A stretch of 64,000 nt of DNA from Pseudorhizobium xiangyangii (GTDB lineage: Bacteria; Pseudomonadota; Alphaproteobacteria; Rhizobiales; Rhizobiaceae), in contig NZ_JAJAWH010000014.1 in assembly GCF_020531965.1 (NCBI RefSeq), positions 81,049 to 145,048 on the forward strand, in the 5' to 3' direction. Of the stretch, positions 1-7,455 are shown piece by piece; the first letter of the stretch is position 1; each line of letters begins with the position of its first letter. The position numbers and the translations under genes were made by a program. The notes under the pieces were generated by a model. It saw only the letters and a list, made by a program, of their open reading frames with translations. It did not search any database and was not told the DNA's origin.

Positions 1-2
1 AG

Positions 3-110
3 GCGACCGCCGAGATCTGCGATTGTGCTGTTGGCACCGTCAAAAGCCGGCTCAATCGCGCCCGCCACCAGATCCTGCATGAGCTGGGCGAGGACACGGT
101 TCCGAAATGA
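3..110 (+). CDS. ECF sigma factor, EcfG-like, C-terminal fragment (cut by window start)
   Basis: Only the last 35 codons are in the window, ending at TGA 108-110. The translation contains ICDCAVGTVKSRLNRAR, a sigma region 4 helix-turn-helix that recognises the -35 element. It is closely similar to the corresponding stretch of the EcfG sigma factor at 40346-40909 (ICGCAVGTIKSRVSRAR), so this is probably a second EcfG/ECF15-type sigma factor. That assignment rests on about 20 residues; other ECF groups also carry GTVKSR motifs. The N-terminal region 2 and any linked anti-sigma gene lie outside the window. The gene is convergent with the glutathione S-transferase gene; about 66 bases separate the stop codons and no clear terminator is visible there. 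Confidence 0.75.
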   Translation, partial: ATAEICDCAVGTVKSRLNRARHQILHELGEDTVPK

Positions 111-176
111 TCTGATGAAACTGCACGCACCAGCGATCATTGCAGCATTAACCGGTACATCTTCCCGCCTGCTGCG

Positions 177-899
177 TCACGTGTCCTGATCGAGTTCCGG
201 GTAATGCCGGAAGATGCCGGATTCGTTGAATGCCAGCCTTCGTCTCGATGAAAGGTAAGCCCGTATGTTCGGGCGCTCTTTCACCATGGCGTGGAGTTTG
301 AGGAGATTGGGATAAGACGGCTCATGGCGCTTGAGTGCATTGGGAAAGGCGTAGCGGAGGCCTTCCAGAACCTGGAATAGCGACAGATCGACATAGCTGA
401 GACGCCCGCCGATTGCGTGTGCCGGGCCGGTCGGATTGTGCGCCAGAATGCTTTCAAAATATTCGAGGAACTTCGGTAGTCTCGACTTGAGGAAACGGCC
501 AGCGCGGATCTTTGCCTCGCGCTTCTGGTCCTCGTAGTAGTCGTCGGTGCCCAGTGGATGGTGGGTGTCGTGGATCTCGGTGATGAAATCGGTGATGGTC
601 AACTGAAGGCCATGAGCGAAAAAGTGGGAGGTTTCATCCGCCGGGACGAGGTTCAGCTTCGGTCCGAGATAGTGAAGTATGTTTGCGACATGCGAAATGA
701 CGTCGCTGCCATCCGTCAGGAATGGAGGCGCAAAGGGGATCATGTGTCCGCCCCTGCCTTCCAGGAAAGCCATCATCTTTTCAACGCCGCCGTTCTCACG
801 CGCGACGTCGCGGTAGTCGGCCCCGGCCTCCTCCAGAGCCAGCCGGACGAATTCGCCGCGACCCTGGATGCCGTCCCAGTAATAGAGTTGGTAGGTCAT
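177..899 (-). CDS. Glutathione S-transferase family protein
   Basis: This predicted 240-residue cytosolic protein would conjugate or reduce substrates with glutathione. The N-terminal thioredoxin fold (about residues 1-85) begins MTYQLYYWDGIQGRGEFVRL, with the Tyr and GRGEFVR pattern of sigma/alpha-like GSTs, and has a PPFL segment where the cis-proline that positions glutathione is expected. The all-helical C-terminal domain follows (about 90-225) with a YVDLSLFQVL helix. An in-frame start lies 19 codons upstream, but the ATG at 899 has the ribosome site AGAGGAGC just ahead and starts the conserved fold. A near-match to an EcfG promoter sits about 40-60 bases upstream, so stress control is possible. 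The physiological substrate cannot be read from the sequence. Confidence 0.88.
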   Translation of the reverse strand: MTYQLYYWDGIQGRGEFVRLALEEAGADYRDVARENGGVEKMMAFLEGRGGHMIPFAPPFLTDGSDVISHVANILHYLGPKLNLVPADETSHFFAHGLQLTITDFITEIHDTHHPLGTDDYYEDQKREAKIRAGRFLKSRLPKFLEYFESILAHNPTGPAHAIGGRLSYVDLSLFQVLEGLRYAFPNALKRHEPSYPNLLKLHAMVKERPNIRAYLSSRRRLAFNESGIFRHYPELDQDT

Positions 900-938
900 C
901 TGTGCTCCTCTGTTTCCGTCGCCAGCCCGAGCGGGAAA

Positions 939-963
939 ACCGCCATGTCGGGTCATTAGTTCC
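939..963 (-). promoter_or_regulatory. Candidate EcfG-type promoter for the GST gene
   Basis: On the minus strand GGAAC is followed by 16 bases and CGGT, one mismatch from GGAAC-N16-CGTT. The expected transcript start is about 35 bases ahead of the GST ATG. The -35 is perfect but the -10 is imperfect, so this is a candidate only. Confidence 0.4.
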
Positions 964-1001
964 CACGGAACAATCGATCGGCCTCAGCGAACTTTGCCGT
1001 T

Positions 1002-1026
1002 GGAACTTTTGCAGCGGCAGTGTGTT
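1002..1026 (+). promoter_or_regulatory. Candidate EcfG-type promoter for the quinoprotein dehydrogenase
   Basis: GGAAC-N16-TGTT, one mismatch from the consensus, about 65 bases ahead of the ATG at 1092. Another GGAAC at 967-971 is followed at the same spacing by CGAA. Together with the minus-strand site this makes three GGAAC boxes within about 50 bases. Confidence 0.4.
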
Positions 1027-1091
1027 GACGGGCGGGGGTGCGCGGCGTGAGCCGCGGACCGATGCGGCAGTCGGGACAGGACTTTGAGAAA

Positions 1092-3437
1092 ATGGCTCTT
1101 TTAATTACCGCGATCGTATTCACACTCATCGGGTTGGCGCTTGCCGTCGGTGGGGGGCAGCTCGTGGCCCTGGGTGGAAGCGCCTATTATCTCGTCACGG
1201 GCATCGCCTTCGTTCTCACCGCCATCCTCATGTTCATGCGCAAGCCGCTGGCTTTGATCGTATACGCGTTGATCATCCTGGGCTCGCTCGGTTGGGCCTT
1301 GTGGGAAGTCGGCTTCGATTGGTGGCAGCTTGGACCACGCGGCGGCGTGATCATTCTGTTGGGGCTCTGGCTCCTGACGCCCTGGGTGCGCCGACCGCTC
1401 GGCTTCCAAAGCCCGACGGGCATGCGCTATCCGGTCAATGCCACGCCTCTGGCCGCCGCTGTCGGGCTCGCGATCGTTATCGCGGTCCTGTCGATGTTCA
1501 TGGACCCGCACGACATCGACGGCGAGCTGCCGGAAGAGTCCGTCGCTGCGGCGCCCGCTCTGGGCGCCGACTTTTCTCCGGGTGAATGGCACCAATACGG
1601 CCGCACGCCTTTCGGTCAGCGCTACTCGCCGCTCGACCAGATAAACGTCGAGAATGTGGGCGATCTGGAAGAGGTCTGGAGATACCAGACGGGCGACGTG
1701 AAACTTCCCGAGGACGTCGGCGAGACGACCTACCAGGTGACCCCTCTCAAAGTTGGAAACAGCCTTTTTCTTTGCACGCCGCACAACTGGGCAATCGCCC
1801 TCGATGCGACGACCGGTGAGGAGAAATGGAAGTTCGATCCGCATGCCGGCCTCAATCCCGACCGGCAGCACCAGACGTGCCGTGGCGTGACCTACCATGT
1901 CGACCCTGCGGCCCAACCGGGCGCTCCCTGTGCCTCGCGCGTCTACCTGCCGACCTCGGATGCGCGGCTGATCGCGCTCGATGCGGCGAACGGGCAAATC
2001 TGCACCTCGTTTGCAGACGAGGGAACGCTGCAGCTCGAGACCGGAATGCCGTACAACCCGGCGGGCTACTATTACTCGACGTCTCCGCCTGTCATCGTCG
2101 CCGGCAAGATCATCATCGGTGGCGCCGTCAACGACAATTACTCGACGCAGTCCCAGTCGGGCGTCATTCGCGCCTTTGACGTCAATAGCGGGGAACTGCT
2201 GTGGAACTGGGATTCCGGAAATCCGACGCAGACGACACCGTTGGCCGAAGGACAGACATACACCGCCAACTCGCCCAATAGCTGGTCGATTTTCAGCGTC
2301 GATGAGGAACTGGGGCTGGTCTACATTCCGCTCGGCAACCAGGTGCCCGACCAGCTCGGCATGGGACGCAGCGAGTCCGTCGAGAAATACTCGTCATCGA
2401 TCGTCGCGCTCGACATGAACACCGGTGCCGATCGCTGGGTATTCCAGACCGTCCATCATGATTTGTGGGACATGGACGTCCCGGCCCAGCCGGTGCTGTT
2501 CAACCTGACACGGGATGACGGTACTGTCGTGCCGGCCCTGGTGGGGCCGACCAAGCAGGGTGACATCTACGTCCTCGACCGCCGAACTGGCCAACCAATC
2601 ATCGATGTGACGGAAGAACCCGCTCCGGGTGGCGCAATACCGGAGGATTTCACCGCACCCACGCAGCCCACGTCTGCACTGACGTTCAAGCCCGACCCTC
2701 TCGAGGAAAAGGATATGTGGGGCATCAGCATGTTCGACCAGATGGTGTGCCGCATCCGGTTCCACCAGCTGAACTACGAGGGTCGATATACGCCGCCGTC
2801 GCTCAACGGCACGATCGTCTATCCCGGTAACTTCGGCACGTTCAACTGGGGCAGTGTCGCGGTCGATCCCGAGCGACAGGTGATGTTCGGCATGCCGACC
2901 TACCTCGCGTTCACGGCGAAGCTCGTACCACGTGCCGATATCCCGCCGAAGGGGCAGGACGAGAAGGGAAGCGAGCAGGGCCTGAACCGGAACGACGGTG
3001 CGCCCTACGGCGTCTTCATGGGACCATTCCTTGGACCGCTGCAAATTCCCTGCCAGGCGCCGCCGTGGGGTTATGTCGCCGGTGCCGACCTGCGTACCGG
3101 GGAAATCGCCTACAAGCATCGCAATGGTACCGTCTACGACATGACGCCGCTGCCACTGTCGTTCAAGGTCGGTGTGCCGGGGATCGGCGGGCCGATGATC
3201 ACCAAGGGGGGCGTCGCCTTCCTTGGGGCGGCGGTCGACGACTATCTGCGAGCCTACAATCTGACAACGGGCGATATTCTCTGGACGGCGCGGTTGCCGG
3301 CCGGTGGGCAAGCGACACCGATGACCTACGCAGTCGAGGATGGCCGCCAGTTCGTGGTCATGGTGGCTGGCGGGCACGGTTCTGTCGGAACCAAGCCCGG
3401 CGACTATGTCATCGCATACGCGCTGCCGAGGAACTAA
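1092..3437 (+). CDS. gcd: Membrane-bound PQQ-dependent dehydrogenase, glucose/quinate/shikimate family
   Basis: This 781-residue quinoprotein would oxidise an aldose (glucose to gluconolactone) or a related polyol on the periplasmic side and pass electrons to ubiquinone. About five hydrophobic helices occupy residues 1-125, starting MALLITAIVFTLIGLALAVG, as in Gcd and quinate dehydrogenases. The PQQ eight-bladed propeller follows from about residue 150 (GEWHQYGRTPFGQRYSPLDQ) and includes repeated blade motifs such as GDIYVLDRRTGQPI. Length and layout match the family. An in-frame GTG 18 codons upstream is possible, but the ATG at 1092 begins the first membrane helix. No PQQ synthesis gene is in the window. 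Glucose is the commonest substrate of the family, but quinate or shikimate cannot be excluded. Confidence 0.9.
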   Translation: MALLITAIVFTLIGLALAVGGGQLVALGGSAYYLVTGIAFVLTAILMFMRKPLALIVYALIILGSLGWALWEVGFDWWQLGPRGGVIILLGLWLLTPWVRRPLGFQSPTGMRYPVNATPLAAAVGLAIVIAVLSMFMDPHDIDGELPEESVAAAPALGADFSPGEWHQYGRTPFGQRYSPLDQINVENVGDLEEVWRYQTGDVKLPEDVGETTYQVTPLKVGNSLFLCTPHNWAIALDATTGEEKWKFDPHAGLNPDRQHQTCRGVTYHVDPAAQPGAPCASRVYLPTSDARLIALDAANGQICTSFADEGTLQLETGMPYNPAGYYYSTSPPVIVAGKIIIGGAVNDNYSTQSQSGVIRAFDVNSGELLWNWDSGNPTQTTPLAEGQTYTANSPNSWSIFSVDEELGLVYIPLGNQVPDQLGMGRSESVEKYSSSIVALDMNTGADRWVFQTVHHDLWDMDVPAQPVLFNLTRDDGTVVPALVGPTKQGDIYVLDRRTGQPIIDVTEEPAPGGAIPEDFTAPTQPTSALTFKPDPLEEKDMWGISMFDQMVCRIRFHQLNYEGRYTPPSLNGTIVYPGNFGTFNWGSVAVDPERQVMFGMPTYLAFTAKLVPRADIPPKGQDEKGSEQGLNRNDGAPYGVFMGPFLGPLQIPCQAPPWGYVAGADLRTGEIAYKHRNGTVYDMTPLPLSFKVGVPGIGGPMITKGGVAFLGAAVDDYLRAYNLTTGDILWTARLPAGGQATPMTYAVEDGRQFVVMVAGGHGSVGTKPGDYVIAYALPRN

Positions 3438-3440
3438 GTA

Positions 3441-3486
3441 ATGAAAGAAGGCCCGGGCGGCATATGCTGTCCGGGCCTTCTTTCAT
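3441..3486. terminator. Bidirectional intrinsic terminator
   Basis: A perfect 16-base inverted repeat, ATGAAAGAAGGCCCGG and its complement, surrounds a 14-base loop. The outer A/T-rich flanks provide T-runs in both directions. It lies between the convergent gcd gene and the sensor kinase gene. Confidence 0.85.
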
Positions 3487-3537
3487 ATGTTCAGCTTCTG
3501 CAATCCTGCCCGCCGTAACGAAACGTCGGGCGATCGT

Positions 3538-5454
3538 TCATTGGATGGCGGTGGCGATCACGTCTTCCAGTTGCTGCTGTGAGAATGGCTTTGACAACTT
3601 CGGCAGTTGCGCACCGGCCCCTGACGGGAGTTCGGCATATCCTGTCGCCAGAACCACCGGAATATGCGGCCATTCGGCCTGGATATGGCTTGCAAGCTCG
3701 GCACCGGTCATCTTAGGCATCGAATGATCGGTCAGGACGATATCGACCTGCGTTCCATCCTTCAGTACCTGCAACGCCTGTGAGCCATTGTAGGCTTCGA
3801 TGACCTTGTGACCCAGGTCTTCCAGCATCAATGTCGTGTTCATCAGCACAAGTGCGTCGTCGTCGACCGCGAGTATGGTCAGGGAGGTTTGTATCGGTAC
3901 CATTTTTTCCGCGTTGTGGTCCTCTTCGACAGACAAGGTGGCGGGATCGCTCTCGGTGACAGGCAGGACAAGGGAAATGGTTGTTCCTGCGCCCGTGCGG
4001 CTTTCTATCGTCAATTTGCCTCCAGATTGCTCTGCAAGTCCCTGCACCATGGACAATCCAAGTCCCGTTCCTTTGCCGACGCCTTTCGTCGTGAAGAATG
4101 GGGTGGTTGCTTGCTGGGCGGTAGCTTCGTTCATTCCTTCGCCTGTGTCCGTCACGGACAGACGTACAAATTGCCGGCTATCCTTGCCGGATGGCTTCGC
4201 CCGCTCGGCGTGAATGGTAATCGTGCCGCCTTGAGGCATCGCATCCCGTGCATTCACGATGAGGTTGAGCAGTGCCGCTTCCAGCTGAACGGCGTCGGTC
4301 ATGACGCAGGGCAAGTCATTCGGGAGGCTCGCATTGATCTGGATAGTTGATCCCACGGAGCGCTGGACAAGTTCCATCATGCCCGACACGAGGTCCGGAA
4401 TGTCGACAGGAGCCATGTTGAGATCCTGCTTCCGGGAATAGGCAAGCATGCGCTGGATGAGGGCGACGCCCCGTTCGGCCCCCTGAATCGCGTTGTCGAG
4501 AAGCGGCATCAACGAGGGATCGTCAGGTAGTCTTCTCTTCAGAATGCCCAGGCTGCCGAGTACCGCCATGAGCAGGTTGTTGAAATCATGAGCGATGCCG
4601 CCGGTCAGCTGACCGATGGCCTCCATCTTCTGCGCCTGGAACAGTTCTTCGCGTGTCTGGATCAAGATCTTCTGGGCTTCGACCTTCGAGGTGATATCGC
4701 GGGTAACCTTTGCAAAGCCGAGAAGCTCGCCGGTATCGTCTCGAATGGCGTCGATAATGACATGGGCCCAGAAATGTGAGCCGTCCTTCCTCAGCCGGAT
4801 ACCTTCTTTTTCGAAACGTCCTTCGCGACGGGCCGTCTCCAGCCCCTTTTCCGGCACGCCGGCGCTGCGATCCTCTTCCGTATAGAAGCGTGAAAAATGC
4901 GAGCCGATGATTTCCGCGCTGCTATAGCCCTTGATGCGCTCGGCGCCGGCATTCCAGCTGGTTATCCGACCATTTGGATCCAGCATGTAGATGGCGTAGT
5001 CCGTCACTCCCTGAACCAGCAGATGAAATTGCTGCTCGCTCTTTGCAAGCTCTGCTTCTGCCCGCTTGCGTTCGGTCAGGTCCCTCGTGACCTTGGCAAA
5101 ACCCAGGAGGGTGCCGTTGGGGCTCCAGATCGGATCGATAACCACGTGTGCCCAGAACCGGCTCCCGTCCTTGCGCAGTCGCCAGCCTTCGTTTTCGAAG
5201 CGACCTTCTGTCTGAGCCATTGATAATGCTCTTGCAGGCAGGTTTTCGGCGCGATCTTCCTCGGTGTAGAAACGCGAGAAATGCTTTCCCAGGATTTCGT
5301 GAGCCATATATCCCTTGAAGCGCTGCGCACCGGGATTCCAGCTGCTGACCCTTCCTTCCGGGTCGAGCATATAGATGGCATAGTCCGTGATGGCGTCTAC
5401 GAGAAGCCGATAGCGCTCTTCTTGCACGAGCGTGACCTGAGAATGAGTCTGCAT
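3538..5454 (-). CDS. Hybrid sensor histidine kinase, PAS-PAS-HisKA-HATPase-receiver
   Basis: This 638-residue soluble hybrid kinase has no membrane segment and should sense an internal signal. Two PAS domains (about residues 12-128 and 140-256) are near-copies: both contain TDYAIYMLDP, a SWN.GA motif and HFSRFYTEEDR, so they arose by tandem duplication. The HisKA motif GGIAHDFNNLL puts the phospho-accepting His at 289. An ATPase domain with GKGTGLGLSMV follows. A receiver domain (about 522-638) has AVDDDALVL, TDHSMP with Asp576 as likely phospho-acceptor, and the Lys in LSKPF. Such HDFNN kinases often relay to a separate partner; none is adjacent. The gene stands alone and is divergent from the tetR-RND operon. 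The ligand or cofactor of the PAS domains cannot be deduced. Confidence 0.9.
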   Translation of the reverse strand: MQTHSQVTLVQEERYRLLVDAITDYAIYMLDPEGRVSSWNPGAQRFKGYMAHEILGKHFSRFYTEEDRAENLPARALSMAQTEGRFENEGWRLRKDGSRFWAHVVIDPIWSPNGTLLGFAKVTRDLTERKRAEAELAKSEQQFHLLVQGVTDYAIYMLDPNGRITSWNAGAERIKGYSSAEIIGSHFSRFYTEEDRSAGVPEKGLETARREGRFEKEGIRLRKDGSHFWAHVIIDAIRDDTGELLGFAKVTRDITSKVEAQKILIQTREELFQAQKMEAIGQLTGGIAHDFNNLLMAVLGSLGILKRRLPDDPSLMPLLDNAIQGAERGVALIQRMLAYSRKQDLNMAPVDIPDLVSGMMELVQRSVGSTIQINASLPNDLPCVMTDAVQLEAALLNLIVNARDAMPQGGTITIHAERAKPSGKDSRQFVRLSVTDTGEGMNEATAQQATTPFFTTKGVGKGTGLGLSMVQGLAEQSGGKLTIESRTGAGTTISLVLPVTESDPATLSVEEDHNAEKMVPIQTSLTILAVDDDALVLMNTTLMLEDLGHKVIEAYNGSQALQVLKDGTQVDIVLTDHSMPKMTGAELASHIQAEWPHIPVVLATGYAELPSGAGAQLPKLSKPFSQQQLEDVIATAIQ

Positions 5455-5586
5455 AAAGCTGATGTGTCCCCCTGCTTCGCCTTAAGCAGTCGAGATCATA
5501 TAATCCGCATTTCCTTATTTAGTTCCTTACTCTTTCAAACTCCCTCCGCAACGGTCCCGCAGGATTGACAATCCGATGATCTCGGC

Positions 5587-5622
5587 TTACGAATGACGAA
5601 ATATGAAAAACGTCACCCGTAA
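5587..5622. promoter_or_regulatory. Candidate TetR operator overlapping a possible tetR start
   Basis: The arms TTACGAATGACG (5587-5598) and CGTCACCCGTAA (5611-5622) form an inverted repeat with two mismatches across a 12-base spacer. The first possible tetR start codon (5603) lies in the spacer. The size and position fit autoregulation of the tetR-efflux operon. Confidence 0.55.
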
Positions 5623-6238
5623 ATCGAAAGTGCCCGCCATGGATGCGAGTGGTGCTTCTGAGGCTGTAAGACAAGAGAACGTAACCCGTATCCTTGATGC
5701 GGCGGAGCGTCTCTTCAAACACTACGGCTATACGAAAACGAATGTCGCCGACATCGCCCGTGACCTGGGCATGTCTCCGGCGAACATCTATCGATTCTTC
5801 GGATCGAAGGCCGATATCCATCAAGCGCTGGCGCAGCGGATGCTCGATGCGGGTTACCAGCTTGCGGCAGAGACGCTAAGCGGTCCCGGCAATGCCTCGG
5901 ATAGGCTCAGAAAGCATATCTTGCAGCAGTTCCAGATGACGCTGGAAACGATGATCAGCGAGCAGAAAGTCCACGAAATGGTGGTCATCGCCATTGAACA
6001 GCAATGGCCGGTGATCGACGCGCACCTGCGGCGCCTGAGGACTCTCGTTACCGAGGTCGTCAGAGAGGGGATCGCGGCCGGTGAGTTCCGCGATACGGAT
6101 CCGGAGGTAGCCGCAGATTGCTTCATGTCTGCGACGGCTGCCCTCTGTCATCCGCAAATGGTGGCGACCTGCGTATCCGAGTTCAAGATCTGCACGCCTG
6201 AACAGGTGGTCGAGTTTGCCCTGCGGGGCCTGAAATAA
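5603..6238 (+). CDS. TetR/AcrR family repressor of the RND efflux operon
   Basis: This 211-residue regulator has an N-terminal helix-turn-helix (TNVADIARDLGMSPANIYRFFGSK, about residues 47-70) typical of TetR proteins, then a helical ligand-binding domain. It is followed after 40 bases by a membrane fusion protein gene and an RND pump gene, the usual arrangement in which the repressor is released by pump substrates. The start is uncertain: ATG 5603 lies inside a candidate operator and has no good ribosome site; ATG 5639 would give a protein 12 residues shorter that still keeps the DNA-binding domain. The inducing compound is unknown. Confidence 0.88.
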   Translation: MKNVTRKSKVPAMDASGASEAVRQENVTRILDAAERLFKHYGYTKTNVADIARDLGMSPANIYRFFGSKADIHQALAQRMLDAGYQLAAETLSGPGNASDRLRKHILQQFQMTLETMISEQKVHEMVVIAIEQQWPVIDAHLRRLRTLVTEVVREGIAAGEFRDTDPEVAADCFMSATAALCHPQMVATCVSEFKICTPEQVVEFALRGLK

Positions 6239-6278
6239 ATCTGCGGCGCCGTTGGGCGTATTGCCGGGAGTAGGTATC

Positions 6279-7433
6279 ATGGTGTCGGTTCAAGCAGCGT
6301 TGGAGAGCTTCCGGCTTTCTCGGGCTATAGGTGTCGTCAGTCTCCTTGCCATCCTTGTCGGATGCTCGGATGAGCAGGCTGCAGTCGCAGTCGAGCCCGT
6401 GCGTCCGGTCAAGGTGGTGGAAGTCACAGAGCCCGATACCGGCAGGCGGATGGAATATTCCGGCTCCGTGAAGGCCAGAACCCAGATGGCTCTCGGCTTT
6501 CGCGTCAACGGAAAGATTACCGAACGTCTCGTCGACGTGGGCCAGCATGTGAAGCCGGGTGACGTACTGGCGCGGCTTGATGCGACGGATTACGGTCTTT
6601 CTGTTCGCAGCGCCGAGGCGAACCTGAGTGCCGCGCGCAAGCAAGAGGAAATCGCTGCACTTGCACGTCGTCGCGCCGAGACCCTTGCCAGCAAGAATGT
6701 TGCCTCTCGCTCCGAACTCGAGCAGGCGGTGCTATCCCACGACCAGGCTATATCCTCCCGCGAGGCCGCCGAGGCGAGCCTAGAGCAGGCGCGCAATCAG
6801 GTTGCCTACACCGAACTGAAGTCCGACATGAGCGGTATCGTGACATTGATCGGTGCGGACATCGGGCAGGTCGTTGCGTCCGGTACGCCGGTCGTCCACG
6901 TTGCTGTTGATGGGGCCAAAGAGGCGCAGATCGCTGTGCCCGAGACCGATATTACCCATTTTACAGTCGGCAAGACGGTCAAGGTCCGGTTCTGGTCGCA
7001 TTCCGATCTCGAGCTCGAAGGTTCCATCCGCGAAGTGTCGGGAAGCGCCGATCCTCAGTCGCGCACCTTTGCGGTCCGTGTCAGCCTTCCAGAGGATCCG
7101 CAGATACTTCTCGGAATGACTGCGACCGTCGAAGCCGTGGAGCAACGGAAGCTGTCCACCTACGACGTGCCACTTGCTTCGCTGGGCGAGAGGGACGGTC
7201 ACACGATCGTATGGGTCGTCGATCGCGGCACATCGCTAGTTCACGCGAAAAAGGTAACCGTGTCGGACTTCTCAGACCATGGTGCGCGCCTGTCGGAAGG
7301 CGTTTCAACCGGTGACGTGGTCGTCGCCGCCGGAACGCAGTTCATGAAGGACGACATGAAGGTCAAGCTTCCGGAGCAGTTTGAACTGGTCTCATCGGCG
7401 CCGGAAGGCAACGACGACGCCGCGCTGCGCTGA
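6279..7433 (+). CDS. RND efflux periplasmic adaptor (membrane fusion protein)
   Basis: This predicted lipoprotein of 384 residues links the inner-membrane RND pump to an outer-membrane channel. A lipobox ending AILVGC gives a lipidated Cys at residue 29. The following part has the HlyD/AcrA order: a barrel-sandwich strand set, an alpha-helical hairpin (residues about 100-170, rich in Ala, Glu and Arg), then the second lipoyl half with TELKSDMSGIVTLIGADIGQ, and beta-barrel and membrane-proximal domains. The start is placed at the ATG preceded by GGGAGTAGGT; an upstream in-frame TTG (6252) would add nine residues. It is 22 bases from the pump gene. No outer-membrane channel gene is in the window. 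Confidence 0.9.
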   Translation: MVSVQAALESFRLSRAIGVVSLLAILVGCSDEQAAVAVEPVRPVKVVEVTEPDTGRRMEYSGSVKARTQMALGFRVNGKITERLVDVGQHVKPGDVLARLDATDYGLSVRSAEANLSAARKQEEIAALARRRAETLASKNVASRSELEQAVLSHDQAISSREAAEASLEQARNQVAYTELKSDMSGIVTLIGADIGQVVASGTPVVHVAVDGAKEAQIAVPETDITHFTVGKTVKVRFWSHSDLELEGSIREVSGSADPQSRTFAVRVSLPEDPQILLGMTATVEAVEQRKLSTYDVPLASLGERDGHTIVWVVDRGTSLVHAKKVTVSDFSDHGARLSEGVSTGDVVVAAGTQFMKDDMKVKLPEQFELVSSAPEGNDDAALR

Positions 7434-7455
7434 TTGATATTGGAGGGACGGGACG

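Noticed and set aside
967-991. GGAAC-N16-CGAA as an EcfG promoter for gcd
   Set aside because: Two mismatches in the -10; the box at 1002 is better. Kept only as part of the GGAAC cluster.
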